Assembly: GCF_014204835.1 (NCBI RefSeq)
Contig: NZ_JACHMD010000001.1
Location: 3,060,336-3,124,335 of the forward strand
Source of the DNA: Microbacterium marinum
GTDB taxonomy: Bacteria > Actinomycetota > Actinomycetes > Actinomycetales > Microbacteriaceae
Reading direction: 5' to 3'
DNA: 64,000 nucleotides
In this document: positions 1-8,952 of the stretch, piece after piece
Numbering within the stretch: position 1 is the stretch's first letter
Layout of the letters: every line of letters begins with the position of its first letter
Position numbers and translations under genes: made by a program
The notes under the pieces: model-generated
Databases searched by the model: none
What the model was told of the DNA's origin: nothing
Seen by the model: the letters and a program-made list of their open reading frames with translations, nothing else

Positions 1-1131
1 GACGCCCGCGCACGCGTCCGCGAGCTGGTGCGCGGCTGGCGCGGCACGCTGATCGTCGTGAGCCACGACACCGCGCTCCTGGAGGATCTCGACGACACCG
101 CCGAGCTGTACGGCAGCGACCTGTCGGTCTTCGGCGGTCCCTATTCGCAGTGGCGCGCCTGGCTCGACACCGAGCAGGCCGCGGCCGCCCAGGCGGAGAC
201 GGCCGCGCGACAGCTCCTCAAACGGGAGAAGCGCGATCGGCAGCAGGTGGAGTCCGCGATCTCGACCCGGAACGCGCAAGGCAAGAAGGCCGCCTTCGAG
301 CGGTCGGCGCCGCGCATCGTGCTCGGCGCCAAGAAGCGCGCCGCGCAGGTGACCGCGGGGCGGTTGCGCATGGAGGCGAATGAGAAGGTGGATGCCGCGC
401 GAGCAGCCGTCGACACCGCCGGTCGGCGGGTGCGCGACGATGACGCGGTGCGGATCGATCTGCCCGACCCCGAGGTCGGGTCGGGTCGTCGCATCGCCAC
501 CCTCGGCGACGGCGAGCGGTCGTGGGTGCTGCAGGGGCCGGAACGCGTCGCGCTGATCGGCCCGAACGGGGCCGGCAAGACGACGCTGCTGGAGCGGCTC
601 GTCGCGTCGGCGGGAGGTGCGGACGATGCGCCGAATGCAGGTCCAGCCGGTGCTGAGGCCGCCGCGGGGCGACCCGACCGTGCGATTCCCCTGCACTCAG
701 CACACGCCGTCGCGCACACCGACCGGGTCGGGTACCTCTCGCAGAGGGTCGACGGGCTCGACGAAGCGGCATCCGTCCTGGAGAACATCCGCACCGCGGC
801 GCCGGGCGCGGGCGATGTCGAGCTGCGGAATCGGCTGGCGAGGTTCCTCGTGCGCGGCGACGCCGTGCACCGGCCCGTGTCGGCGCTCTCCGGGGGCGAG
901 CGCTTCCGGGTCGCTCTGGCGCAGCTGCTGTTGGCGGAGCCGGCGCCGCACCTGCTGGTGCTCGACGAGCCGACGAACAACCTCGACCTCGACACCGTCG
1001 ACCAGCTCGTCGAGGCCATCGCCGCCTACCGGGGTGCGGTTCTGGTCGTCAGCCACGACGACGCCTTTCTGGCGCGGATCGACCCGAACCTGACCCTGGA
1101 GTTGCGGGACGGGGTGATGACCGAGGTGTGA
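1..1131 (+). CDS. ABC-F family ATPase, 3' part (5' end outside window)
   Basis: This is the carboxy-terminal part of a duplicated ATP-binding protein of the ABC-F type. These are soluble ATPases with no membrane domain, usually acting at the ribosome in translation or antibiotic protection. The reading frame is open from base 1, so the real start lies upstream. Visible are the end of the first ATPase domain (IVVSHD), a charged linker rich in Lys, Arg and Glu, then a complete second domain with Walker A (GPNGAGKTT), the signature SGGE, Walker B with LDEPTNNLDL, and the H-loop VVSHDD. An Ala/Gly-rich insertion follows the second Walker A. It ends 68 bases before the helicase gene. Which ABC-F subgroup it belongs to cannot be told from this part. 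Confidence 0.9.
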   Translation, partial: DARARVRELVRGWRGTLIVVSHDTALLEDLDDTAELYGSDLSVFGGPYSQWRAWLDTEQAAAAQAETAARQLLKREKRDRQQVESAISTRNAQGKKAAFERSAPRIVLGAKKRAAQVTAGRLRMEANEKVDAARAAVDTAGRRVRDDDAVRIDLPDPEVGSGRRIATLGDGERSWVLQGPERVALIGPNGAGKTTLLERLVASAGGADDAPNAGPAGAEAAAGRPDRAIPLHSAHAVAHTDRVGYLSQRVDGLDEAASVLENIRTAAPGAGDVELRNRLARFLVRGDAVHRPVSALSGGERFRVALAQLLLAEPAPHLLVLDEPTNNLDLDTVDQLVEAIAAYRGAVLVVSHDDAFLARIDPNLTLELRDGVMTEV

Positions 1132-1199
1132 GCGGTGCCGCGGTGACGCCCCACCGCAACCCCCACCGCGATGTCGGAGGTTCGCGCGATGATGGTCGG

Positions 1200-4100
1200 A
1201 TGTCGGACGTGCTCGAACGGTTCAGCCCTGCCACGCAGGACTGGTTCCGCAGCGCCTTCGCGGCGCCGACGAACGCGCAGTCGGGCGCCTGGCAGACGAT
1301 CTCGGCGGGCAAGCACGCTCTCGTCGTCGCGCCGACCGGATCGGGCAAGACCCTCTCCGCGTTCCTCTGGGCGCTCGACCGCATCTTCCGCGACAAGGCG
1401 AACGAGCCCGCCCCGGCGTCAGACAAGAAGAAGAAGCGGGCGGATGCCGGCGCCCCCCGCACCCGGGTCCTCTACGTCTCGCCCCTCAAAGCCCTCGGCG
1501 TCGACGTCGAGCGCAACCTCCGGTCGCCGCTCGTGGGCATCGGCCAGTCGGCCCGGCGGCTCGGCCTGCCCGCGCCGGACGTATCCGTCGGCGTGCGGTC
1601 GGGCGACACACCGTCGGCGGATCGGCGCCGGCTGCTCGCGGACCCGCCGGACATCCTCATCACGACACCGGAGTCGCTCTACCTGATGCTGACGTCGCAG
1701 GCGGCGGAGACGCTGCGCGGCATCCATACCGTCATCGTCGACGAGGTCCACGCGGTCGCTGCCACCAAGCGCGGAGCACACCTCGCGGTGAGCCTCGAAC
1801 GGCTCGACGCGCTGCTCGATCGTCCGGCGCAGCGCATCGGCCTGTCGGCGACCGTCCGGCCCATCGACGAGGTGGCGCGATTCCTCGGCGGCGCAGCGCC
1901 CGTCGAGATCGTCGCGCCCAAGGCGAGCAAGGCCTTCGATCTGTCGGTCGTCGTTCCCATCGGCGACATGACCAACCCGCCGCCCCCGCCCGGCGACGCG
2001 GCGGAGGCGGAGAGCGAGAGCGTCGACCCCGACGACGATGACGGCGACAGCGGCGACTGGTACACACCCCCGCAGTCCTCGGAGATGACGGGATCGGTCT
2101 GGCCGCATGTCGAGGAAGCGATCGTCGACCGCATCCTCGCGCACCGCTCCACGATCGTGTTCTCCAACTCCCGGCGGCTCGCCGAGCGACTGACGGGACG
2201 GCTTAACGAGATCTACGCGGAGCGGGTCGGCATCGACTTCGCCGACCAGACGGTGCCCGCCGCAATGAGGGTCCCGGTAGCAGAGGCTCCGGGCGGCGCG
2301 AATGCGCCGTCTGGAGGAGCGGTCAGGGCGGCGCAGGCCGGAGCTTCGGCGGGCGTCGAGGCGATCCTCGCGAAGGCGCACCACGGCTCGGTCTCGAAGG
2401 AGCAGCGCGCGCAGGTCGAAGACGAGCTCAAGTCCGGGGTGCTCCGCTGCGTCGTCGCGACCAGCAGCCTCGAGCTCGGCATCGACATGGGCGCCGTGGA
2501 TCTCGTGATCCAGGTGGAGGCACCGCCGTCCGCGGCATCCGGTCTGCAGCGCGTCGGTCGCGCCGGCCACCAAGTCGGCGAGGTCAGCCGCGCCGCGCTC
2601 TTCCCCAAGCATCGCGGCGACGTCCTCCACACCGCCGTGGTCACCGAGCGCATGCTCGCCGGGCAGATCGAGGCGATCGCCGTTCCTCAGAACCCGCTCG
2701 ACATCCTCGCGCAGCAGACGATCGCGGCGTCCGCCGTCGGCACCCTCGACGTCGAGGGCTGGTTCGAGACCGTCAAGCGCTCCGCTCCCTTCCGTTCGCT
2801 TCCCCGCTCGGCCTACGAGGCGACGCTCGACCTGCTGGCCGGACGGTATCCGTCCGACGCATTCGCCGAGCTGCGCCCCCGCGTCGTGTGGGATCGGGAT
2901 GCCGGAACGGTCACCGGCCGGCCGGGTGCGCAGCGCATCGCCGTCACCAGCGGCGGCACCATCCCCGACCGCGGCCTGTTCGGCGTCTTCATCTCCGGAG
3001 AGACTCGCAATGCCCGTGTCGGTGAGCTCGACGAGGAGATGGTTTACGAGTCGCGTGTCGGCGACGTGTTCACGCTCGGCACGACGAGCTGGCGGATCGT
3101 CGAAATCACCCACGACCGCGTCAACGTGCTGCCCGCATACGGCCAGCCGGGCAAGCTCCCGTTCTGGCACGGCGACGGGCTCGGCAGGCCCGCCGAGCTG
3201 GGCGAGGCGCTCGGAAAGTTCTCGCGCGAGCTCTCTACAGCGAAGCCCGAGAAGGCCACCGAGCGGCTCCGGGAGTCCGGCCTCGACGACAATGCGATCG
3301 GCAACCTGCTCGCCTACATCGGCGAGCAGCGCGAGGCCACCGGCAGTCTGCCCACCGACAAGACGCTGACCGTCGAGCGGTCCCGCGACGAGGTCGGCGA
3401 CTGGCGCGTCATCCTGCATTCCCCGTACGGCATGCATGTGCACGCGCCGTGGGCGCTGGCCGTGAATGCACGCATCCGCGAGCGCCTCGGCGTCGAAGGC
3501 GCCGCCGTGGCGAGCGACGACGGCATCATCGCCCGCGTTCCCGACACCGACGCCGAACCTCCCGGAGCCGACCTCTTCGTCTTCGATCCCGACGAGCTCG
3601 AACAGCTCGTCACGTCCGAGGTGGGAGGGTCGGCGCTCTTCGCGTCGCGCTTCCGCGAATGCGCCGCCCGCGCGCTGCTCCTGCCGCGCCTCAACCCCAA
3701 CAAGCGTTCGCCCCTCTGGCAGCAGCGGCAACGATCGGCACAGCTGCTCGAAGTCGCCAAGGAACACCCGACGTTCCCGATCATCCTCGAGACGCTGCGC
3801 GAAGTGCTCCAGGATGTCTACGACCTCCCGGCGCTGCTCCGCATCGCACGGAGCATCGGCGACCGCCGGATCCGACTGGTCGAGACGACGACGAGCTCGC
3901 CGTCACCGTACGCACGCGACCTGCTGTTCGGATATGTCGGCGCGTTCATGTACGAGGGCGACTCCCCCTTGGCCGAACGGCGCGCGGCCGCGTTGTCGGT
4001 GGATCCGGCGCTGCTGAGCGAACTCCTCGGCAAGATCGAGATGCGCGAGCTGCTCGATCCCGGCGTGATTGCACAGTATGAGCGCGAGCTCCAGCGCCTC

Positions 4101-6008
4101 GATCCGACCCGGCGCGTCCGCGGGATGGAAGGTGTCGCCGACCTCCTCCGGCTGCTGGGACCACTCTCCGCGAAGGAAGTCGCCGAGAGGCTCGAGAGCC
4201 CTACCGGCGCTCTCCTCGAGGGCGAATCGGATGCCGCGGCATCCCCCGCGGCGGAAGCCGAGTCCGACACGTCGTCGACGCGCGCGCCCGCAACCGAGGC
4301 CGAAGCAGCCGGTCTGCTCGCCGAACTCGTCGACGCCCGGCGCGCCATCCGCGTCACGATCGGCGGCGAGGTCCGCGTCGCCGGTATCGAGGATGCCGGT
4401 CGACTGCGTGACGCCCTCGGCGCGGCGCTGCCGGTCGGCATCCCGACCGCCTTCGTCGAACCGCTCCCCGACCCGCTGGCCGACCTCGTCGCACGGTACG
4501 CACGGACGCACGGTCCGTTCCGGACGTCGGAGGTCGCGACGAGGCTCGGCATCGGCGGGGCCGTGGCGCGGCAGACGCTCCAACGCCTCGAGGCGCAGGG
4601 GCGGCTCGCGAGCGGGTTCTTCCTGCCCGCCGATTCCGCGCACACCGACGATCTCGAGTGGTGCGACAGCGAAGTGCTCCGGCGGATCCGGATGCGCTCC
4701 CTCGCCGCGATCCGCGGCAGTGTCGAGCCTGTCGCACCCGAGGCTCTGGGTCGCTTCCTGCCGGTGTGGCAGCACCTGACGCGTCCGCTGGAGGGCGTCG
4801 ACGGAGTCTTGGCGGTCGTGGAGCAGCTGGCGGGGGTCCCGCTGCCGGCGAGCGCGTGGGAATCGCTGATCCTGCCTTCCCGGGTGCGCGGCTACTCCCC
4901 CGCTCTGCTCGACGAGCTCACCGCGACCGGCGAGGTGCTGTGGTCGGGGCACGGCTCACTGCCCGGGCGCGACGGGTGGATCGCCCTCCACCCGGCCGAC
5001 GCGGCGACACTCACCCTCGATCCGTCGGCCGACGAGGTGACCCCCTTCGAGCAGTCGATCCTCGACGCCCTGACGGCCGGCGGCGCGTACTTCGCCGTGC
5101 AACTCGCCGGCATGGTCGAGGCGCCGAACGAACAGACCGTCATCGACGCACTGTGGAACCTCACCTGGTCGGGGCGGGTCACCAACGACACCTTCGCCCC
5201 GGTGCGAAGCCTGCTCGGCGGCGGGGCTCAGGCCCACCGGGTCACGCGGCGGACGCCCCGCACCCGGATGTTCCGCGGCACGCCCCTCGCGGCGACCGGC
5301 AGGACCGCGCCGCAGCGCCCCGCACTCGTCGGCGGACGCTGGTCGCTGCTCCCGACACCCGACGACGACGCGACGCTGCGCGCGACCGCGACGGCGGGAC
5401 TCCTGCTCGAACGCTACGGCGTCGTCACCCGCGGATCGGTGCAGTCAGAGGGCGTCCCCGGCGGGTTCGCCCAGGTGTACCGGATCCTGGCGGGATTCGA
5501 GGATGCCGGGCACTGCCGACGCGGCTACTTCGTGGAGAAGCTCGGCGCCGCGCAGTTCGCGACCTCGGCCACCGTCGATCGCCTGCGCGAGTTCGCCTCG
5601 GTGCCCGAGCCGGCACCGCTCGCCGCGCGGACGCTCGCGGCGACCGATCCGGCGAACCCCTACGGTGCGGCGCTGAACTGGCCCTCGCTCGAGGGCGTCA
5701 CGCACCGACCGGGCCGGAAGGCGGGAGGCCTCGTCGTCCTCGTGGACGGCGCGCTCGTCCTGTACCTCGAGCGCGGTGGTCGCACCGCCCTCGTGTTCAC
5801 CGAAGCCGAGGATGTTCTTGCCGCCGCCGCGCGGAGCCTCGTCGAGACGGTGAGGACGCACCGCCTCGACACACTCACCATCGAGCAGGTGAGCGGCACG
5901 TTCGTCTACTCCCACCCGGCGGGTCGGGCGCTGCGCGACGCAGGCTTCGTCGAATCCCCGAAGGGCCTCACGCTGCGTCGTGGGTCACGGGAACCGCAGC
6001 ATGCCTGA
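1200..6008 (+). CDS. lhr: Lhr-family ATP-dependent DNA helicase
   Basis: A very large superfamily-2 helicase of 1602 residues, the length typical of bacterial Lhr, a 3'-5' DNA translocase linked to DNA repair. Motif I is PTGSGKT (about residues 45-51), motif II is DEVH (181-184), and SAT follows. The second RecA domain has STIVFSNSRR and SLELGIDMG, then QRVGRAGH. The long carboxy-terminal part is the Lhr winged-helix and C-terminal extension. An acidic Asp/Glu-rich insert lies near residues 265-290. I chose ATG 1200 rather than the upstream GTG at 1128 because a -10-like GATGAT (1188-1193) sits six bases before it, the leaderless spacing seen across this window. The last bases overlap the start of nei2. 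An lhr-nei pairing is known from mycobacteria and suggests a joint repair function. Confidence 0.95.
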   Translation: MSDVLERFSPATQDWFRSAFAAPTNAQSGAWQTISAGKHALVVAPTGSGKTLSAFLWALDRIFRDKANEPAPASDKKKKRADAGAPRTRVLYVSPLKALGVDVERNLRSPLVGIGQSARRLGLPAPDVSVGVRSGDTPSADRRRLLADPPDILITTPESLYLMLTSQAAETLRGIHTVIVDEVHAVAATKRGAHLAVSLERLDALLDRPAQRIGLSATVRPIDEVARFLGGAAPVEIVAPKASKAFDLSVVVPIGDMTNPPPPPGDAAEAESESVDPDDDDGDSGDWYTPPQSSEMTGSVWPHVEEAIVDRILAHRSTIVFSNSRRLAERLTGRLNEIYAERVGIDFADQTVPAAMRVPVAEAPGGANAPSGGAVRAAQAGASAGVEAILAKAHHGSVSKEQRAQVEDELKSGVLRCVVATSSLELGIDMGAVDLVIQVEAPPSAASGLQRVGRAGHQVGEVSRAALFPKHRGDVLHTAVVTERMLAGQIEAIAVPQNPLDILAQQTIAASAVGTLDVEGWFETVKRSAPFRSLPRSAYEATLDLLAGRYPSDAFAELRPRVVWDRDAGTVTGRPGAQRIAVTSGGTIPDRGLFGVFISGETRNARVGELDEEMVYESRVGDVFTLGTTSWRIVEITHDRVNVLPAYGQPGKLPFWHGDGLGRPAELGEALGKFSRELSTAKPEKATERLRESGLDDNAIGNLLAYIGEQREATGSLPTDKTLTVERSRDEVGDWRVILHSPYGMHVHAPWALAVNARIRERLGVEGAAVASDDGIIARVPDTDAEPPGADLFVFDPDELEQLVTSEVGGSALFASRFRECAARALLLPRLNPNKRSPLWQQRQRSAQLLEVAKEHPTFPIILETLREVLQDVYDLPALLRIARSIGDRRIRLVETTTSSPSPYARDLLFGYVGAFMYEGDSPLAERRAAALSVDPALLSELLGKIEMRELLDPGVIAQYERELQRLDPTRRVRGMEGVADLLRLLGPLSAKEVAERLESPTGALLEGESDAAASPAAEAESDTSSTRAPATEAEAAGLLAELVDARRAIRVTIGGEVRVAGIEDAGRLRDALGAALPVGIPTAFVEPLPDPLADLVARYARTHGPFRTSEVATRLGIGGAVARQTLQRLEAQGRLASGFFLPADSAHTDDLEWCDSEVLRRIRMRSLAAIRGSVEPVAPEALGRFLPVWQHLTRPLEGVDGVLAVVEQLAGVPLPASAWESLILPSRVRGYSPALLDELTATGEVLWSGHGSLPGRDGWIALHPADAATLTLDPSADEVTPFEQSILDALTAGGAYFAVQLAGMVEAPNEQTVIDALWNLTWSGRVTNDTFAPVRSLLGGGAQAHRVTRRTPRTRMFRGTPLAATGRTAPQRPALVGGRWSLLPTPDDDATLRATATAGLLLERYGVVTRGSVQSEGVPGGFAQVYRILAGFEDAGHCRRGYFVEKLGAAQFATSATVDRLREFASVPEPAPLAARTLAATDPANPYGAALNWPSLEGVTHRPGRKAGGLVVLVDGALVLYLERGGRTALVFTEAEDVLAAAARSLVETVRTHRLDTLTIEQVSGTFVYSHPAGRALRDAGFVESPKGLTLRRGSREPQHA

Positions 6009-6774
6009 GGGCGACACCGTCTTCCGTGCGGCCCGTCGGCTCGACGAAGCGCTCGCAGGCCACGAGGTCACGCGCTTCGAGATCCGCGTGCCCCGCAGCG
6101 CCGTCGCCGACCTGCGGGGCGAGGTCGTCCACGGCGTCGTCCCTCGCGGTAAGCACCTCCTGATGCGGATCGGTGATCAGACGCTGCACTCCCATCTGAA
6201 GATGGAGGGCCGCTGGCACGTCTACCGACCGGGGCAACGCTGGCGGGCGCCCGCGTATCAGGCTCGCGCGATCGTGGGCACGAAGCCGGCCGACGCGGTC
6301 GGTTTCGAGCTCGCGATGGTCGAAGTCCTCCCGACGGCCGAAGAAGCTCGGGTCGTGGGGCACCTCGGCCCCGATCCGCTCGCCGCTGACTGGGATCCCT
6401 CAGACGCGGCAGCACGCGTCGCGGCGGATCAGCGCGCCATCCACGTCGCCCTCCTCGATCAGCGCAACGTCGCGGGATTCGGCAACGAGTACGCGAACGA
6501 GCTCCTCTTCGTGCGCGGCATCCGTCCCACCGCCCTGGCCGCAGAGGTTGACGTCGCCGGGCTGATCGAGACCGGCGCACGCATGATCCAGGCGAACCGC
6601 GATCGACAGGGGCGCACCTTCACCGGCGACAACCGGCCGGGGCAGCAGACCTGGGTCTACCGCCGCGAGGGCAAGCCCTGCCGGCGCTGCGGCACGCTGA
6701 TCCGCGGTTCGGAACTCGGCTCGCGCGCCACGAGCGAGCGGATCATCTTCTGGTGTCCGGTTTGTCAGCCGTGA
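6001..6774 (+). CDS. nei2: Nei2-type DNA glycosylase/AP lyase (Fpg/Nei family)
   Basis: A base-excision repair enzyme that removes oxidised bases and nicks the abasic site. The protein (257 residues) begins MPEGDTV; after loss of Met, Pro1 is the catalytic nucleophile and Glu2 the general acid, so ATG 6001 must be the start. A helix-two-turn-helix region is present around NVAGFGNEYANELLF. The carboxy terminus carries a four-Cys zinc finger, CRRC near residue 231 and CPVC at the end. The gene overlaps the end of lhr by eight bases, so the two are surely co-translated. Confidence 0.93.
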   Translation: MPEGDTVFRAARRLDEALAGHEVTRFEIRVPRSAVADLRGEVVHGVVPRGKHLLMRIGDQTLHSHLKMEGRWHVYRPGQRWRAPAYQARAIVGTKPADAVGFELAMVEVLPTAEEARVVGHLGPDPLAADWDPSDAAARVAADQRAIHVALLDQRNVAGFGNEYANELLFVRGIRPTALAAEVDVAGLIETGARMIQANRDRQGRTFTGDNRPGQQTWVYRREGKPCRRCGTLIRGSELGSRATSERIIFWCPVCQP

Positions 6775-6787
6775 CGCCTCTCGGAGT

Positions 6788-7081
6788 TCAGTCCGACGAA
6801 AGACCCACGATGCGGTAGCGGCGCTCCAGCCCCGCCGTCGCCCTGCCCCACTCGCTGTCGGCCATGCGGCGTTGATGCGCGCGGAACGCGGCTTCATCGA
6901 CGAAGAGCTCCTCGACCGACCACGCCCGGCCCCCGCCGAGCGGCGTGATCTCGAATCGCACGCAGCCGGGTTCGGCGAGCGTCAGCTCGATGTGCTCGGC
7001 GAGGTGGCGGCGGACGACGTCGGCCTCCTCCTCCGACCGGCAGATGAGCCGACCGGTCAGACGCACGCCGCCGATATCCAC
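6788..7081 (-). CDS. ABM-domain (antibiotic biosynthesis monooxygenase-like) protein
   Basis: A 97-residue protein with the size and pattern of the ABM/YgiN ferredoxin-like fold: CRSEEEADVVRRHLAEHIELT, a conserved Glu-Pro-Gly-Cys turn, SVEELFVDEAAFRAHQ and a short carboxy-terminal strand. Members include quinol monooxygenases and haem oxygenase-like enzymes, but many have no known substrate. The start is GTG 7081, one base after the stop of the membrane-protein gene upstream, so the two are probably co-transcribed. Substrate unknown. Confidence 0.7.
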   Translation of the reverse strand: MDIGGVRLTGRLICRSEEEADVVRRHLAEHIELTLAEPGCVRFEITPLGGGRAWSVEELFVDEAAFRAHQRRMADSEWGRATAGLERRYRIVGLSSD

Positions 7082-7082
7082 G

Positions 7083-7796
7083 TCAGTGCCCGATGTAGCG
7101 GCCGGGCCGGTGGTTGAGTGCCAGGACGATGTTCAACACGACGGCTCCGGCCGCGGACATGAGCACGTTCGGCCAGGGGACGACGAGCAGTGCGAGCAGG
7201 ATGATGAGGACATCGAAGACCATCATCGTCCACCCGACGCGGATGCCGGTGGCGTCGTGGATCACGAGAGCGACCACGTTGATGCCGCCGAGGCTCGACC
7301 CGTGACGGAACACGATCAGCAGGCCGATTCCCGCCAGGAGGTTGCCGGCGAGGGTGCCGAAGACGGGGTCTATCGATTCGACCTGCAGGAGGCGTTCGAT
7401 CACCACAGAGAAGCCCGAGACGAGCGCGACGGAGACGGCGGTGCGCAGCGAGAACGCCCAGCCCCGCTTCCAGACGGCGAGCGCCGCGAAAGGCAGGTTC
7501 ACCGCGGCGAAGAGGGCCCAGAACGGCCATGCCACCGCGTGGCCGAGCAGGAGCGAGAGCCCCGCTGTGCCCCCGGTGACGGCGACGCTGAGGTCGAGGA
7601 GGAACAGCCCGAGCGACACGGTGAACGTTCCCGTCAGCAAGCCCACCACATCGTCGAGCAGGGTGTGCGGCGCCGCCTTCTGTTCGAAGACGAGAGACGG
7701 GCCCGTTTCGGGTGCGGCGACGTCGATGGCATCACCCGCCGGGGAGAGATCCCCCGCTGCGGCGGGGTCGGAGAGCGGGTCTCGGGCGTCGGTCAC
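7083..7796 (-). CDS. YitT-family integral membrane protein
   Basis: A 237-residue membrane protein with a hydrophilic amino-terminal tail of about 45 residues and then five or six membrane segments. The pattern SLGLFLLDLSVAVTGGTAGL followed by a Gly-rich second repeat (GNLLAGIGLLIVFRHGSSLG) is typical of the YitT/YczE group, whose transport role is not established. The GTG start at 7796 is supported by a -10 hexamer TAGGGT (7803-7808, reverse strand) six bases upstream, so the mRNA is probably leaderless. It is the first gene of a two-gene unit with the ABM protein. Confidence 0.72.
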   Translation of the reverse strand: MTDARDPLSDPAAAGDLSPAGDAIDVAAPETGPSLVFEQKAAPHTLLDDVVGLLTGTFTVSLGLFLLDLSVAVTGGTAGLSLLLGHAVAWPFWALFAAVNLPFAALAVWKRGWAFSLRTAVSVALVSGFSVVIERLLQVESIDPVFGTLAGNLLAGIGLLIVFRHGSSLGGINVVALVIHDATGIRVGWTMMVFDVLIILLALLVVPWPNVLMSAAGAVVLNIVLALNHRPGRYIGH

Positions 7797-7893
7797 CGCA
7801 ACACCCTATATACCTCGCGGTCAACCCCGTGTTTCGCATCCATCTGAGGGAATGAAATGTACGTACGCGCGTTGTACCCGGCAAGGAGGTTCC

Positions 7894-8301
7894 GTGGGTA
7901 AGAACTACATCGACATCGAGAACGACCGAGGCGAGACGCTGCGCTACCGCAAGCACGTCAACGGACGCGGCTTGATCGCGAACGGCGCCAAGGTGCACCC
8001 GAGCGCGCTCGTCGAAGCAGGGGCTTACGTCGAACCCGGCGCCCAGATCGCCGCCGGCGCACACATCGGCCGCGGCGTCTGGATCGAGCCGGATGCCGTG
8101 ATCGGCCCGAACGCCGAGATCGCCCCCCACGCGCACATCGGCCCCGGCGCGGCGATCGGCCCCGGCGCGAAGATCGGCGTCCGCACCTTCATCGGCGCGG
8201 GTGCCCGCGTGGCCGGTGAATCGCTCATCGGAGACGACGAGAGCGTCGGCGACGGCGAGCGGATCGCCACCGACCGACGCGGTCTGCGACTCGCAGCCTG
8301 A
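7894..8301 (+). CDS. Left-handed beta-helix (hexapeptide repeat) protein
   Basis: A 135-residue protein built almost wholly from hexapeptide repeats, with aliphatic residues every sixth position (VHPSALVEAGAYVEPGAQIA and on to about residue 110). This is the left-handed beta-helix of acyltransferases such as LpxA, GlmU and gamma-class carbonic anhydrases. There is no obvious extra catalytic domain, so it could be a small transferase or a structural trimer. GTG 7894 is chosen because a near-perfect ribosome binding site AAGGAGG lies at 7883-7889. An upstream in-frame extension of 184 codons has a shadow-like composition and is rejected. Confidence 0.75.
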   Translation: MGKNYIDIENDRGETLRYRKHVNGRGLIANGAKVHPSALVEAGAYVEPGAQIAAGAHIGRGVWIEPDAVIGPNAEIAPHAHIGPGAAIGPGAKIGVRTFIGAGARVAGESLIGDDESVGDGERIATDRRGLRLAA

Positions 8302-8347
8302 CCGCCGTTGAGCCGATGGCGTCGGAAGACGCCGTTAGCATCGCCCC

Positions 8348-8911
8348 ATGTCCACCCGTCGCCGGCTGCTCCTCGGAGCGGCCGGCGTTCTGCTTCTCAC
8401 GCTGGTTCTCTTCGCCGTCCTGACGGGTCAGGGCGGACGGGCGCAACCGGAGACGACGGAGAACGTGGCGCTGCCAGACTCGGCATCCGTGTTCACGGTG
8501 GAGTACGTCTTCGACGGAGACACAATCGAGGCGAGACCGGTGGATGCCGGGGCGCGGCGGGTCGCCGGGACCACGGAATCCGTGCGGATGCGCCTGATCG
8601 GCATCGACACCCCCGAGGGCACGCCGACGCCCGAGTGCGGGGCGGAGGCGGCCCGCGACCGGCTGCGCGATCTGCTCCCCGAGGGATCCCGCGTGTGGAT
8701 CGACGTGGATGCTGAGCCACGCGATCGCTACGACCGCCTCCTGGTCTACCTCTGGTCGCGGGAGGGCGAGTTCGTGAACGCGACGCTCGTCCGCGAGGGG
8801 CACGCCGTCGCGCTCCGCATCGAGCCGAACGTCGCCCACGCCGAGCTGTTCGCTGCGGAGGAGGATGCCGCACGGCGAGACGGCACCGGCGGCTGGAGCG
8901 CCTGCGGCTGA
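8348..8911 (+). CDS. Thermonuclease-family (SNase-like) protein, membrane-anchored or secreted
   Basis: A 187-residue protein with one amino-terminal hydrophobic segment (residues about 5-25), a signal peptide or anchor, followed by a staphylococcal-nuclease domain. The catalytic set appears conserved: FDGDT, an Arg before LIGIDTPEG with its Asp and Glu, and RYDRLL supplying the second Arg. It probably degrades nucleic acid outside the cell. ATG 8348 lies six bases after TAGCAT (8336-8341), a leaderless promoter. It stands alone between the beta-helix gene and the LysR-like gene. Confidence 0.85.
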   Translation: MSTRRRLLLGAAGVLLLTLVLFAVLTGQGGRAQPETTENVALPDSASVFTVEYVFDGDTIEARPVDAGARRVAGTTESVRMRLIGIDTPEGTPTPECGAEAARDRLRDLLPEGSRVWIDVDAEPRDRYDRLLVYLWSREGEFVNATLVREGHAVALRIEPNVAHAELFAAEEDAARRDGTGGWSACG

Positions 8912-8952
8912 CCGACACCGGCATGCGGAGGCGTCGCGGCTACGCTGAGCCC

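Noticed and set aside
1419..3767. A 782-codon reverse-strand open frame inside lhr
   Set aside because: It is antisense to the conserved helicase, Arg/Asp-rich, with no recognisable domain; long antisense frames are normal in very GC-rich genes.
6945..7847. Plus-strand 300-codon frame opposite the ABM and YitT genes
   Set aside because: Asp/Glu/Arg-rich shadow; the reverse-strand genes have family patterns and a leaderless promoter.
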